Assembly (NCBI RefSeq): GCF_014633365.1
Contig: NC_068349.1
Span: 28,844,753-28,908,752, forward strand
Reading direction: 5' to 3'
Length of the DNA stretch: 64,000 nucleotides
DNA from: Diospyros lotus
Lineage: Eukaryota > Streptophyta > Magnoliopsida > Ericales > Ebenaceae
Part shown: positions 21,139 to 34,985 of the stretch, piece by piece
Layout of the letters: each line of letters starts with the position of its first letter
How positions within the stretch are numbered: position 1 is the stretch's first letter
Notes under the pieces: generated by a model
Databases searched by the model: none
What the model was told of the DNA's origin: nothing
What the model saw: the letters and a program-made list of their open reading frames with translations, nothing else
Translations under genes and position numbers: made by a program

Positions 21139-23192
21139 GCTAATATCTTAAATACATGGACTAGAATTTTTCCCCATAATTATACAACAGCGGAAGTAAA
21201 TTAATTATAAATACACATTTCAGGGTCGTTTTCTTACATAACCATGAAAGTTTAGCAAGATCGCTACGGGGCAAACAGCGTAGTTCAAAATTTTTGAACT
21301 TACCCCGATCCCAGCGATTAGATCAACGTCGAAATCAAATCATTCACATACAAATAAATAAATCTAACCTTTAGATTATCGAGTCGATCGCGGATTCGAG
21401 CCGTCCAAGCGTCCGGCCTCTAACTCGTGATACGCGGCACGCGTCCGTTGGCAAGGAGAGCAGAATAGGAGTGCTAGCTCCTTCTCCTTTGCGCGGCTTG
21501 TGAATGGACGGTAAAAGAACACCCAGGTTTCAAATCGATGCCAAAAGAAACGGGAAGAGTGAACAGCAATACGTTTTTCAACTCTTGAAAAACGACACCA
21601 AAAACACTACTATTTTGGGCAACCCATAAAGGGATATTTATAGTAAAATATCCTAGGGTTTCTAAGACCCTAATGGATTGGGCTAGCCCATTAATTCTAA
21701 TTTAATTAGAATCTTAAATGGGCTTATTCTAATCCAACTAGAAATATAATTAAATGGCTCAATCCTTTTATAGGTTAAATAAAATATTATGGCCCAAATC
21801 TAATTCAAGCCCAAATATATTTTATTTAATATTTAGCCCAAATCTAATTTGGTCCAAATATAATATTTAATATTTGGCCCAAATCTAATTTAGTCCAAAT
21901 ACAATATTTAATTTAATATTTGGTCCAAATCTAATTTAGTTCAAATATTAACTTAAGTCTAAATATATTTTATTTTCTATTTGCCACTACAACAAATAGA
22001 AAATTATTAAATTAAAAATTCCTTCCTAATTTAATCAATTGCCATTTTAGGAAACTCTTTCCATTATGATGACCCCTCGCCATATCGACGTCATTACGTC
22101 TATTTATTCTTTTTCGATGAGAACCTACGACGGCACAAGTTCTTGCTGAAGTGTCCCACTTAACCATACGTCCACTCTCCTGGTTTAAGCTAGGGACCGT
22201 GCCTATTGCGTATGACTCATTAGGCTTCTGAATATGTTGACAATGTGTCGGTACAAACACATAAGACAAGATTGGCCCTAGTAAGGCATCATGCCTACCC
22301 AATTATTCAGAAGGATTCATAATCAGTAAATAACCTTTCACGAGCATGGTTACCATTTAATTCGATCCTCTCGTCAATGTATCTTATGTGATCTCAAGTA
22401 TGGGGATGTGTTTCTTGATAACGATCACATGAGTTTTCTTCGGTCTTCTGGATATCTTCACTTAATAGAAAGTAAATCAATAACTCCTTATTGATCTCTT
22501 TTACCATGGCCATGGATTTAAAGTGAATATCCACCGAAGGCGCCTTAGATACATCATCCTCTATCAAGGGATAGACGAGTCCCATCTTGGTTATGCACCC
22601 ATCTCCATAAGCCTCATGATATGCCCAACGATCACCCACGTGCAGCCTTTATCTAGGCCCATCGAAACGATGTCAAAGTATATCGGTCTTCTTATGAGAT
22701 GACCGTGACAACCTCAGGTCCAAGGATTAGTTACACCCATCTCGTATGAGAATTCCATCAACATATAACCAAAATGGATTCTCATGGCGAGTCATGTCCA
22801 GTGACACGTTCTCCAACATTGGTCACCTATGTACTTGTCTAGACATCCCTATGCCTATGGGTGTGAGACCCCCATTACTATCACATAGCAAAAACATAGC
22901 ACATACAAGTCTTACCGCAATTGTCAATGTCCATTCTTGACATTGCTACGACTTGGGACGTTTAATGATGTCTAGAAACTGTGATGCATCATCTCACATC
23001 TTTATAGATTATTCACAGTATACATCATATGGATTTCTATCTAGTTTCATTCGGTTATTACAATAATAACAAGAAACTAATAGAATGACTTCTTGTGAAT
23101 TTGAATAACTCCTTATTCAAATAATAACATGATTACAATTGTCAGTGTACAACATACCCAATCTGATTGGGTCTAGAGCACCTACACTAACA
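21139..23192 (-). mobile_element. Nested LTR C, probably copia-type, about 2 kb
   Basis: On the minus strand it starts TGTTAGTGTAGGTGCTCTAG and ends ATATTAGC (the final A of CA appears lost). The 5-mer AACCA is present on both sides (21134-21138 and 23193-23197). It sits inside LTR D. No coding sequence; short frames at 22012-22302 and 22394-22639 show no domain. Confidence 0.6.
21790..21965. repeat. Diverged tandem repeat in LTR C
   Basis: Four or so imperfect units of GGCCCAAATCTAATTTAGTC + CAAATATAATATTTAATA, about 40-45 bp each. Confidence 0.75.
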
Positions 23193-25306
23193 AACCAGAC
23201 ATCAATCAATCCAAATACAACAAATACATTATCTGAGCCCCTGATCACAACTCACACCCCAAAGATCTTTTCAGTCGGGATTTCCCTGTACACATAGCCA
23301 TCTAAGACCGATATACCAAATGATCCAATCATGACATCAGCTCCCACACCTGGAATGATTTTAAAGACAAGGTGAGCCACAAGGCTCAGCAAGCATAATA
23401 GAAGAATAAAGATAAAACTACGAGAAAATCTCTCACCTAGAATAGCCCCACACAATGCAATACCACAAATGATAATGTCACACCATACCATGCACAAAGA
23501 TATCCAAGACATAACACAAATATACCAATGCACGTAATGGTTCTTGGGTCCCACATAAGAAATGCACAACCTAGCACCCAAGTCTCGGCATACAAACTTG
23601 TCACAGCCATGACTGGTTGGCATAAGACACGTGAGCTTGAGGCCTTCACAACATAATCCATATGAGCCTGAAGTTCTCACAATATAATCCAAACAAGCTC
23701 GAGGCTCTCATCATACCTCATGCTGGAGTTCTCAAGTCATCGCTACCTAGAGCCCAGCTCCACTCATAGCTATCAAGGGTTAACTCCATACCACAATCCA
23801 CATCATACTATAACCATGCAATGCAAAAAATAAGGAATGTAGTGGCTTTTGCAGCACTAACGTGATGACAAGACCCCTATAAGTGAAACATTAGGCCATG
23901 CTATGCTTACATAGAAATTCACACAAGCGAATGCTCTAAATGCATATGATTGCCTAACATACACAAGTCAACACAAAACAAGTTAATTGTGGCATGCCAA
24001 TGCTCACACTCCCAACACATACAAGCATGATCCCCAATGAATGCAAACTCAATCCCATGCACTACAATACCATGTGATATGTCTCATAATGGTAGTGTTG
24101 GTCGATGGTGACTAAGCACCGGTCGAGAATCCATGACTAGGGACAACCGATCGTCAACCATCCTCATCCTGATCGATGGTTCACTCTAGTGTCACCAAAT
24201 GGTCAACACGACACCACACCGGACGATAGCTCCTACATGCCGCTACCATGACTCACACCTACGGAAACCATAATCACAACCAAATCCTACCAACCCTCTA
24301 GGAACCTAGTCCCAAACTAATTCAGCATCATTCTTAAGGAAATAAAGGTGGTATAATACTTCGTAAACACTTACCAAATAAAACCCCTGAGGCCTCATAT
24401 TTAATTTAATTTAAATTAATTTACACAATAACTGTCCACAACGCATATAAATAATTTCTGGAGCCAAATCGGGTTAAGGAAGGAGAAGGAATCCATAATT
24501 TGAAGGAGACTCAAAAGGGAGTAAGGAGTTTGCCTTTAATTAGCTGATTTCAGTGTTTTTATGCCTGCATGTCATTATATTAATGCACGCTACAAAATAA
24601 TATAATTCAACCAAATTTTGTAAAATTGCACCCTAAATTAAATTCCAACCGTACAGATTTACTTGCATAATTTACTCCACTTACCCGATTATCTAAATTT
24701 CGATTAAGTTGCATTTTCTCTCAATTTCCTTTGAATTTTCTCCCTTATTTTAGCTTATGTGTGCTGCTTCTTCTTCACCAATCTTCCTCTCTGTTGCAAT
24801 TCAAAATTAACCTTGAAGCTTGTTGAAATCGGGGTTTAAAATGGCGAAATAGGGCAGCTCAGTGTGCACCGTGTGGCAGCAAAGCTGCTGCCCATCGCCT
24901 TACCCAAAACGACGTCGTTTTGGGCAAGGAATGGCTAGAAAATACAGCCAAAATTCTCCCCTCATGCGCACAGACCTATGGGTTTGATCTCGCGTCACCG
25001 GCCCAGTCCTCCTCGCGCGCGATCGCCCGTACTATTAGCACCTTCAACCATTATATGCACCACTTTAAAAGTAATCCCACCATAGTTTTTTGAAAATTAC
25101 ATTTAGGCCCCACAACTTCCAAAAATTACCACATCCCACTTATTATTAACTTTTATGCCCCAAATTTTTCAACAATTTCTTGCCCATTTCTTAAATATAA
25201 AATAATTTAATACCTCCTCTTAAATACACGAATATCCAATAATCATCTCAGATACATTAATTAATAACTATTAACTATTCCTGAATTACTGCGATGTTAT
25301 AGTGGC

Positions 25307-27343
25307 ACTGGAAAGGAGTCTCCCGGAATGTTCGGAAGACTCGTGCACAGGCTGGAGGGCAAAGGGCCAAGAATGGCCTGCTGGGGCTCTTAATGGCCAA
25401 AAAGGGGCCATGATTAAGGTGGCAAGCCCCTTGTATAAGGCGGCCCCTTGGCTTTGTCTCTCATCCCTTATTTTATTATATTTTTAATATATTTTGACAT
25501 ATTTGGCCTTTTCCCTTCGCTCCAATGGCCAGTACCTCAATGAACGAATATCCAGCCACGAGTACGCTCCCCAAGGACTATGTGCACACTCCCTGAGGAT
25601 TACCAACATGCTTCCTGAGAACTTCTATAGGGGGAACTATCTCGAAGGTTGGGCCAGAACAATAGCTCCCCATTCTTGCCTTTAGCTGCAAGGCAAAGGG
25701 AATAGTACTTAGAATACGGTGGAATTATCCTTAGAGAAGTCAAAATTTATTCCGAATTAACAACTCAATTAGATAAGTTAGAAATATTAATTAAGCCAAA
25801 GGGATGATATAGATGATTAGGGCGTGAGGAAGATATTACTATGATTCATTTGCACTTATTTTGATGATAGCAATGTGATTGAGCCACAAGCTGGGGCAAG
25901 GCTAGAACAAGAATCCAAGAAAAGGATTACTGAGAGCATTTATGCTAGTTGGCGAGGCCTGATTGTGGTGCACTCATAGATTTCAATTGTTAGGGTTAGA
26001 GTTAGGATTCACTCGACCCATATATCAAAAAATGAGAAGAAGGTGTAGCAGATAGTAGAGATAAACCCAAATTTAGGCACTACACTAGTTTAAGAGGATG
26101 ACCCAAGAAAAGGCTGAGTTAAGACGGGCCTAAATCTCCAATGAAGATAAAAAAATCTAGATCTTTAATGAATTCATGTCTATCAAGAATGTAGTTTCTC
26201 TCACTTTAACCTGACATCCTAGCACATAGCTTATTTCTCTTTCAACTATATATAGAAGACTTAAATATTCATCAATCATGTTTAGGTTGTTTCAACACAA
26301 AACTCTCATATAACCACAAATATCCATCAAAACTCTGAAACATTCATCAATCATATTTCAATATTCGTATAACCATAAAACAACAACCCACAACTACTCC
26401 ACTAGCTAGAGTAGAGAAACTAAGCCAAGAGTTGGCGGATGCTATGTAATACAAACGAGAAATATTAAGAGGCACAGAATTACTCATAATCACTTTTAGT
26501 AAGAGCGAGATAATATTATGTATTATTTTAGACAGATTCTATTTGACTCTTAGTTTTTTGAGAAAGAAGCATTTTGGGGGGGATAGCTCCCCAGAGCAGA
26601 TATTTTGCAATGAGGCCTCTTAGCAAGGAGGATGATCTGTCCTATCGAGCGGGTCATAGGACCTTAGATGATGTCAGTATTTGAGCATGAGGTGTGAAGT
26701 GGATTTGAACATCCACATACACGAAGTGGACTGAAGCATCCACAAATGAGTGGATTGAAGCATCCATATGAAAAGGACTAAGGCATCCATGAAAGTCAGA
26801 GGCATTCTATAGATCTTTAAGAGAAGACTAATGCTAGGAACAACCCAAAACTTTAGTAATGACTAAAGAGTAGTGTGAGGCACTTTCTCTTCTAATCATG
26901 GACTAGACGCGCATACTTTGCACTCCTAAATTTTAGGGTGCATTCTTGATCTCTCGTTTTCATACAGGGAACTTGCACTAAAGCTATTCACGTAAGAATG
27001 AATTGAGACTCTTTAATAGACTAACTAATTGCTTATTATGATGCGAGTAGCACAAGCTTGGTGTGCATGTATGCATTTAATTCATGTATGTATGTGTAAA
27101 GCAAAGCAAGAATAATAGTAGGATGCTGAAGCATAATAAATAGTTACTAGCAAAGGTGTACAATATCTAATGGTTTTAAGTGGGGTCATCGGGGTTGACT
27201 GGTTGTTGCCAATGTGCCTCGGCTTGCTTGACATCAAGGAGCCTGGGAATTTGTACATCAAGTGTGTGCCCTCACAAAATGCAGGAAGGAGGACACTAGA
27301 ACCCATAAAATTTCTATAAGAAAGGGTTAACCTCGAGGAAGTA
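25307..27343. other. Repeat debris without a recognised gene
   Basis: No ORF with a known domain. Around 26690-26800 a ~25-bp phrase (AGTGGATTGAAGCATCCA and variants) recurs four times. The style of this region (CTAGCTCCCCA, GGCTTATAG) resembles 29170-30032, so both may be flanks of one old element divided by the LTR at 27344-28947. Confidence 0.4.
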
Positions 27344-28947
27344 TGTGATAGGTTTGAAATGCAATGGCACACACCCAAGAGAGGGGTGAATTGGGTAATT
27401 TAAAAAATTAGCTTGAAAACTTGAAATCTTTTTCAAAACAAATAAGAATATAATGTAAGTAAGGATTAATGAAATGCTAGCAATGATAAACAAACCAAAT
27501 AACACAAGCAAGAAAAGAACACAAAGGATTTATAGTGGTTCAGCTTAAACCAAGCCCAATCCACTACCTTGGCTCCTCAGTTCCTCACTGAGGATTTTGC
27601 AAACCAATCCACTATAACCTCCTACTTAAACCCAAGTAGGCCTTCTAGTCTAAGACTAAGAATTACAACCTCCTACTTATACAAGTAGGCCCTCTAGTTA
27701 CACAAGCTAGGAAATACAAAAAATGATTAATAGAGAGGTTCTAAGAGTATACACTCTTAGTTACAATGTCTCTCAAAATAAGATACAAAGGCTTGAAACT
27801 AATTTTACAATATGATACATAAAGCCCTTTTGAGAGAAAAATAAAGCTCAAGCGCAATTGAGAAGATGAATAAATTTTGCAAGCTCACTTCACTTCATTC
27901 CCATCCATTAGCCTCTTCAAGATTTCCTTGATTTGTATTTATAGGCTTCCCAAAAGCTTTACCCAAAACTAGTCATTTTTGAGCTGTTGGAAGCTGTCAG
28001 AGACACAAGCTGTCGATAGATGAGATGGGTTACTCGACAGTTTCTAATTAAAATTAAAGGCTTAGTCGACAAATACAAGGATTTTGTCGATAGATGCAAT
28101 GCAAGGCTTCTTTTAGTCAACAGTTTGAAGGGATTAGATGATAGTTTAAAGGTTTAGAAATGAAGAACTGTCAACAGAATAGAGAAAACTATCGACAACT
28201 GCCTTTGCAACCTTACTGATTATCGACAGTTTCTTACCAAACTGTTGATAGTTGCTTGGCAAACTATTGATAGTTACATATAAACTATTGACAGTTGCAT
28301 ATAAACTATTGACAGTTTCATACATTTTTTCAATACTTGTCGACAGGTGATCTTGAATGCACTCAAAGAAAGATTTCTTTTGATTTAAAAGATATTTTAT
28401 TAAAAATTCATTTTGAATCAATTAAAACACAATATTTTAAAATGCCATAAGAAATTTATCACAAGATATTTTGGCATTGAATTTAATTTTCATTCGACAA
28501 TTTTTGATCAAATAAAAATATAATATTTCAATTGTCATTAAGATTTAATTGTATGATGAAATTAATTTTGATGCTTAATAAATCATATAAAAGAAATTTA
28601 GAGCACCAAGATAATAACCATAGATAAAATAATTTCATCATCAAGATGCAATTGATTTTATCATCTAAAGAATTTCAAAAGACAAAATATCAATCTATCA
28701 AGAACATAAAGATGGTCTTTTGCATTTGAAAATTTTTTGCTTCATTTATCCAATGGTTTAAAACTAATTTGTAAAAATCATCTAGGAGATTCTTTTAAAT
28801 TTTAATACTTGTTTGTGCAAATCTCCATCTATAGAAAATTATAAATAATTTAGTTTTCATTTTAGCAAAGCACTTGAAATTGATTTTTGTTTCCAAATCA
28901 TATACTTTGATTTAGAGTATAAAACCATTTCATATTTTTCATCATCA
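27344..28947 (-). mobile_element. Sirevirus-like (Ty1/copia) LTR
   Basis: Plus strand begins TGTGATAGG...CACACCCAAGAGAGGGGTGA and ends TTTTTCATCATCA. On the minus strand, a purine tract (AATAGGGGAG at 28956-28965) precedes TGATGATGAAAAATATG, as at a 3' LTR. It is collinear with the LTR at 54022-55304: AAGGATTTATAGTGGTTC, then CTAATCCACTACCTT-type text, then a series of 'CTCCTACTT...GTAGGCC(C/T)TCTAG' units. It carries a cluster of GTCGACAG-type palindromes at about 27995-28345. No TSD was found, so the limits are approximate. Confidence 0.7.
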
Positions 28948-28979
28948 AAACTAAACTCCCCTATTGCTTATGAAAAAAT

Positions 28980-29170
28980 TGCCAGGCTTATAGATTGATG
29001 GACCTTGTAAATTATCGAGCTTACAAATTGCTGAGTTTTGTAAATTATCAGGTTTATAAGATTATTGAGTTTTGTAAATTACAAGGCTTATAGATTGTCG
29101 AGTTTTGTAAATTACCAGGCTTATAGATTGTCAGGTTTTGTAAATTATCGAGCTTATAGATTGCCAGGTT
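28980..29170. repeat. Tandem repeat, about five units of ~37 bp
   Basis: Unit like TTGTAAATTAYCRGGCTTAT + AGATTGTCGAGTT, imperfect. It begins just beyond the purine tract of the LTR at 27344-28947. Confidence 0.8.
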
Positions 29171-30032
29171 TGTTCCATTTTTCTTTAGGGTGCAATGTAG
29201 AGGCATGTCTATACAATGGGCATGCTTAAAGGTGACAGTAAATATTAATGGTATGGAACAAGATAGTGATACTTGGTCACTTGCAGATTAGGTATGCTTC
29301 CCTAAGGCTTGTTGACCATAAAGGTTAGGATAAAGTAATAGTAACACAAAGAGAACATATAAAGCATAATTGCTTCAAACTGCATGTTTATATTTTCCTT
29401 TTATCTACACACAAAGAGAAGCCCAGCTCTCCAGTGTAACGGTATAGGAGGAGTCTGGCTTATCTCGAGGATTGAAGTATGAGATTCATATAGGGAATGT
29501 AATATAATGTAAGCATCCACATTGACATGTAAGTTTAGAGAATTATATCATAAGACATACCTCCAAGTCAAGGTTAAAAAACCTAAAGGATTACTTGTCA
29601 AATGGTGTAAGATGAGAATAAGTGGGACTTAGGCCAAGCGAAGGGGTACCACGCACTAGCTCCCCAATGCGGATTAAGCTTGGTCCTTGGTTTATTTTCT
29701 TGGCAATGCTGCCTTGTTGTGAGTAGAACATGAAAGTAAGAGTTAGTAGAAAGCATCACACTTGCATACATCACTATCCACTATGATCTTCGGTACATAT
29801 GTTTTTATTCATGCAATTCGATGCATTTCACCTATGTTCGTGATTGGAATACTAATATTTTGTTGTGTCTCCAAAAGACCTGCCAACCATGGTTAGTATA
29901 AAGAATATGAGTGCCCTCATGCATGGTATGTTACCTCAGGCTGGCAAGCAAGTGGACACTAGCTCCCAGTTTCGAGTATGTAAGGATGCCAGAATGAGAG
30001 AATAAAAAGATGCTGAAGAATTGAGGCATTTT
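29171..30032. other. No gene recognised
   Basis: AT-rich, non-coding, no structured repeat seen. See the note on 25307-27343 for a possible relation. Confidence 0.35.
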
Positions 30033-31828
30033 TGTGACGACCCGCTCCCACCTATGACCGCCAGCAATGAATAATCGACTGGATTACTCACACATCAAAC
30101 CATTAATGAAGAGATGGACTCTGTTTCAACAAGAAACGCCTTAGGTGGGTACTAGGCTTTGTCCCTCCCTTCACTCCACTCAAAATCAGTTCCCAAAATG
30201 ATAAAGAAAATACAGCATAATGGAACTCGAAACCCGAGTGAGCTTCACTTTTCTTCAGCTCGCCTCATAACAAACCAAAGGTTACCCAGGCACAAAATAA
30301 CATATTAAAAATTTGCTGAGTATTAGGAATTTATGGGAAATTTCCTTTTCGATCCCTACACAATCTGAAAACTGGGCTCCACCAAACTAAAGCCACATAC
30401 AACAATAAATCTCATAATCAAATACTACACTGTGATGATTATAACCAACTAGAAACCATCTAATGTCCAATAACATATAAATTAAACACATATGTATATA
30501 TATAGGGATAGATACAACATACAAAACTCAGGCAACAACGCTAGTCCCCATATCATCCTCCCGACATCATCCTTGCTTGCATTTGGACTTGCAACATCTA
30601 CAACTAGAGGTAAAAACTCATGATTCATAAAGACTTAGTAAAGGTGCAAATGAATGTAAACAAGATAATATATGAGATGCAATGACAAGTAAGTATGCAT
30701 GAATGGCGAGGCATCACTACCATCCGAACCCACCTGCTCGAGGCATTAACCTCCCATATTACCCCTACCATGCATCTAATCTCTCCAATGGCCATAGGAC
30801 TCCACTAGACCACCTATAGAACATGCACAATACACAACTACACACAACATATATTTATCAATTTTACCAGACATTCACAAGGCTGCCACCCCTAGGGTCG
30901 TCCCTTACCTAGCTCGAAACCTCTTCTACCAAGAGCGAGAATGCCAGCCTAAACTTCAATCTCTTATAGGACTACCACCTCCTCGATAGAACCTAGATGC
31001 AAACACACAAAAACACAACTATCAGGAATTACACTAAGGCTTATGTTTTTGCCATTCCTCGTAAAAACCTACCCATCAATAATTTCCAAACAACTTCAAC
31101 CAATGGTTTAATCCGACCAACACTTATTCTACATTATCTCACATAATGTAAATAACTCGAAAATAATTAATTAATTCATTACCTTAACCCAATCTAAAGG
31201 AGAAATCTGGAAAAACGCCCACACCAGCGTTAGCGTTGCCTTATTGGTGACAAATCTTGGGCCCAAACCACCCTTCTGAGCCTCTGGCAAGCTTATCGAG
31301 CCCCAAATCAATTTCCAGAATTTTTTCCAATTTTTCTCTTTTTCCATATTTTTCTTTTTTTTTTCCTTCTTTTTTCTTTTTCTCTTCTTTTTTCTTCTTT
31401 CTCCTGTCTTCTTCCTCTTTCCCACGCACACTTGGTCACTACCTGCACACCAGCCCGCTGGCCACCCGTAGTTGGCTGGACTCTGCCAACCGCTGCTGCT
31501 ATCGGCTTCGTCACCAAGGGCCGTCATCGACCGCTCAGTAACCACAGCCACTGGCCCCCTCAGCCGCGAGCAGTCACAGCCCGGCCTCCCCGCGCGCCAC
31601 CACAATCATTGTTACCTACCGTTATCATGCCCCTGGGCACCTCCGCCCGCTGGCTGGTCCACCGCTGCCGCAACTCGACACTACTGCTTTAGGCCAGCAC
31701 CATCGGCGACGTTTCAAGCTATCGCCATTACCTCCCACTGTTGCTCGTCGATCGGTCACCACAGGCCACCCACGATTGGCCATCTCTCTCACTCTCTCTC
31801 TCTCTCTCGCATTTTCTCTCTGCCCTGC
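30033..31828 (-). repeat. Probable chromovirus-type LTR or fragment
   Basis: Begins TGTGACGACCCGCTCCC, which on the minus strand is a typical LTR terminus (GGGAGCGGGTCGTCACA). The other end is uncertain: a TATA|ATGCCCC junction near 31828 is the best candidate, but no TSD supports it. 31330-31420 is a T/C-rich stretch and 31440-31780 is GC-rich with overlapping chance ORFs on both strands. (TC)n lies at about 31785-31812. Confidence 0.4.
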
Positions 31829-33248
31829 TATAATGCCCCACTTTTTTTTTATATATAATGAAGCTAAATACAAGCTAATATCCCACAAGGGTGTTATGGA
31901 AATCCTTACCAACAGAAGCGATGGATCGAACCTGATAGCTAGCTGAAGCTAGATAAAAAGGATTTCCAATAATAAAACCTCTAATATGAGTATACCGAAA
32001 TGCATGACTTCCAAAATCATCAAATATCTCTTACCAAGATTGCAATGCATAGCAATCATGACTTACAACTTTAACAGTATAATAAGTAAATCCAAACCTT
32101 ACGTAACCCTTGTTTATACAATTGCGACACACAACTCTCAAAACAAACCCAAAGATTACATAAGATCCATAGTACATGAGAGCAAGAAATTAAACTAACT
32201 TCGACCTCCTCATAGCCCTTATCTTTTTCTCATCTCCAGTACCTTACATGTTGAGATACCTGGGACGTTGAATATACCAGGGGTATGAAACACTTGGGTT
32301 AGATTGTTACATCTAAGTGAGTGGCATAAGGAAGAAGATACATGAATGCATATGTGAGACAAGAGACATCTTAACGGGTAATTCAAGAAAAGAAACAGTT
32401 TGTGCATAAGCAAATGAGTACAAAGAAAAACAAGAACCCTCCCTTATCACCATTTCCTTGACCCATCATGATGCTAACATCTCAGCCTCACCTCTTAGGC
32501 TAAGCCCCACCTCTGGGCACGTGGTCGTGGTCTAATCTCTCAGCCTCACCTCTAAGCACGGCCCCACCTCTAGGCACGAGATTACGAACCACCACTATGC
32601 CCGTCGGCACTTGTGAGAAACATCTCAGCCTCACCTCTAGGCTAAGCTGCACCTCTGGACATGTGATCGTGGTCCAATCCCTCAGCCTCACCTCTAGGCA
32701 CGGGATTGCTCCCCGATCATCGTGACGTTTCACAAACAAGCCGCCAAGTCATCACGTTCAAATTCTAGTCCGATCAACTAACCACCAATACAACATCAAG
32801 ATGGTATAAAATGGCCAAGATATGCTCAAAGCAATCAAATATGAGATGTAAGGTACCAACAATGACATGATGTATGACAAAGCAGAAGGAATATGTACAA
32901 ACTAAGGAATATCAACTAGGCACAGCCCCACTAGTAGGCACGGTGCACAACCAAGGAAAATATGATCTAAACACCACAAGCTACATGCAAGAGTAATCAT
33001 GTTTAACCTTAACCACAAACTCCGAGCTATAGGCAAAATAGGAAGGAAATGCTTGGAAACAAGGAAACATGAGATGTAAGCCACCAACCCCACACAAATG
33101 AGACCAATGATAATCAAGAAGAAGTAAGAAGCATGTGGAAACCACTCACCGAAGCTTCACACTTCTCGGTTGCACAAATTTAAGGCCGAACGTCACTCCA
33201 AGTGAGCTATTTTATAAAAACTGAGACCTTTTTGTAGCCAAACCTAAA
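31829..33248. repeat. Repeat-derived, with a tandem CCTCACCTCTAGGC array
   Basis: TATAATGCCCC at 31829 could be a decayed LTR start. Between about 32480 and 32715 the phrases CTCAGCCTCACCTCTAGGC and CCCCACCTCTGGGCAC recur about four times with a larger period near 120-150 bp. No gene was recognised. Confidence 0.45.
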
Positions 33249-34982
33249 TGATTTATGATTTATGATTTTCTATATCATATGGAGATTTGCAAAGTCAAGT
33301 ATTTAGTCTTAAAAGAATCTCCTAAAATGATTTTCAAAATAGCTTTGAAGTTGTTGGTCAACATAGAGCTAAAATTGTTCTAAAGAAAAAGACCAACTAG
33401 AACATACATGTATTTGATGAAAAACCATTTATGTTAATTTCATATTTCAAAATAAGTTTTTCATATTTTGAAACATACATAAAAGGTTTTGGCCCGAAAT
33501 TCAAATGTCTGAAAAATCTTTTAGTTCATGCATTATGTTTCGAGACTCCTTTTGATAAGGTTTCAATATTTTTCTAAGTCTGGAAGGTTAGTACTTTATA
33601 AGGAGAATTATAAGAGAATGTTTTCATTTTGGAAAACTATCTCCCGGTATTTCAATAGCAAATATCCATTGGTGTTAAAATGATTTTTATCGAATTTTTC
33701 AAGAAATAGAAAGTGTGTATTTTAGAGGTGGTAAAATCGCAAAATCTTAAGTTTGTACTAAAACCTAAATTCTATTTTCTTATTGTTATGGATTTTGATT
33801 TTCTAGATATTTTTATTGAATCCAAATGGGGGGTACTTTCTTATTTACATTTATGTATTAAAGTAAATGGAAGGTAAAATATAAATAAAATAAAATGAGG
33901 ACATTTACTTAAACTAAAGAAATGTAAATATGTTGTGGGTTGTATCATCAAGCAAAATTATTTTTATAACATCCTAATTTCAGTGATTTTTATCTTGGCA
34001 AACTATTGACAGTTTGTTTCAAGATGTCGACAGCTTTTATAAAACTGTCGACAGTTTCTGTTAAAATGTCGATAGTTGCAAATCTTGTTCTCGGTATCTA
34101 AATGTCGACAGTCTCTGCATCAAGGATGTCGACAGTTCCTAAGAAACTGTCGATAGTTTATGTCGCAGACAGCTTCCAACTGCTAGATTCTCCACTGTTC
34201 AAGTCTCCAATAGCTATATTTTTTAATGGACTCGAGATGCTCTATAAATACAAGTCAAATGGGTGATTCAAAGCAACCAAGAGATTACATTTCAATCTCC
34301 CAAGTGCTAAACTCATTATTGTGCTTCATTGGTAAATCTAGTTTCTCTCCAAGGCTTTGTATTCATTTTATTAAATTCATTATCAAGCCTTGTCTTCATT
34401 TTTGAGAAAATTTGTAACTGAGAATATTGTTTCTCAGATCCTCTCCTATCTTGTATCTCTTTGTATGTTTCCTAGCTTGTTTTGCTAGAGGGCCTACATT
34501 GCTTGTAGGAGGATTTTGATTCCTAGCTTGTTGTGCTAGAGGACTTTCTTATTGAAGTAAGGGGTTGAATACCTAGCTTGTTGGTAGAGGGCTTGCTTGT
34601 CTAAGCAAGAGGATGTAATTTCCTAACTTGTTGCTAGAGGGCTTACTTGTCTAAGCAAGAGGTTGTAATTTCCTAGCTTGTTGCTAGAGAGCCTATCCGG
34701 AGAGATAGGAGGTTTTTTTTTTAATGGATTGATTGAAAAATCCTTAGTGAGGAGCTAAGGTAGTGGATTAGGCTTGGTTTAGGCCGAACCACTATATATC
34801 GTTGTGTCTCATATTTGCTTGTGCTCTTTGTTTCATTTATTGTTCCAAGCATTTCATTAATCATCACTTTCACTAAAATCTCATTTTTCATCAAAAGGAT
34901 TTTCAAGTTCAATCAATTTTTTTAAAACAACCCAATTCACCCCCCCTCTTGGTGTTGGTGCCATTGCTATTCTAATCTAACA
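33249..34982 (+). mobile_element. Sirevirus-like LTR, opposite orientation
   Basis: The right end is clear: CACCCCCCCTCTTGGTGTTGG ...TCTAATCTAACA at 34982, the reverse complement of the starts at 27344 and 54022. It contains the 'CCTAGCTTGTTGCTAGAGG' unit several times (34440-34710) and a GTCGACAG palindrome cluster at 33990-34175. A TATA-like TCTATAAATACAAG is at about 34240-34253. The left end, near 33249, is by similarity only. Confidence 0.65.
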
Positions 34983-34985
34983 GAT

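Larger units (their letters stand above)
21099..25301 (-). mobile_element. Chromovirus-like solo LTR D, split by LTR C
   Basis: Plus strand begins TGTGACGACCC and ends GCGATGTTATA. The 5-mer GTGGC flanks both sides (21094-21098 and 25302-25306). Read on the minus strand it starts TATAACATCGC (a decayed TGTAACA) and ends GGGTCGTCACA. It contains the lineage phrase CTTGCTGAGCCTTGTGGCTC (minus strand, near 23370-23389). Without the nested LTR it is about 2.1 kb. No coding remnants. Confidence 0.75.

Noticed and set aside
21099..23192. A single LTR from TGTGACGACCC to CACTAACA
   Set aside because: Both ends look like LTR termini, but the flanking 5-mers (GTGGC and AACCA) do not match. Two nested LTRs (GTGGC at 21098/25302 and AACCA at 21138/23193) explain all four ends.
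23252..23692. A 146-residue hydrophobic ORF
   Set aside because: It lies in LTR D across sequence shared with other chromovirus LTRs. The hydrophobic composition follows from T-rich antisense DNA.
28980..29170. CRISPR-like array
   Set aside because: Units are imperfect and contiguous without unique spacers, and this is plant nuclear DNA. It is an ordinary tandem repeat.
31171..31912. Several overlapping ORFs of 60-144 residues
   Set aside because: GC-rich and T/C-rich repeat DNA with open frames on both strands; low-complexity products (RRKKKR and SSFFFF runs). No domain.
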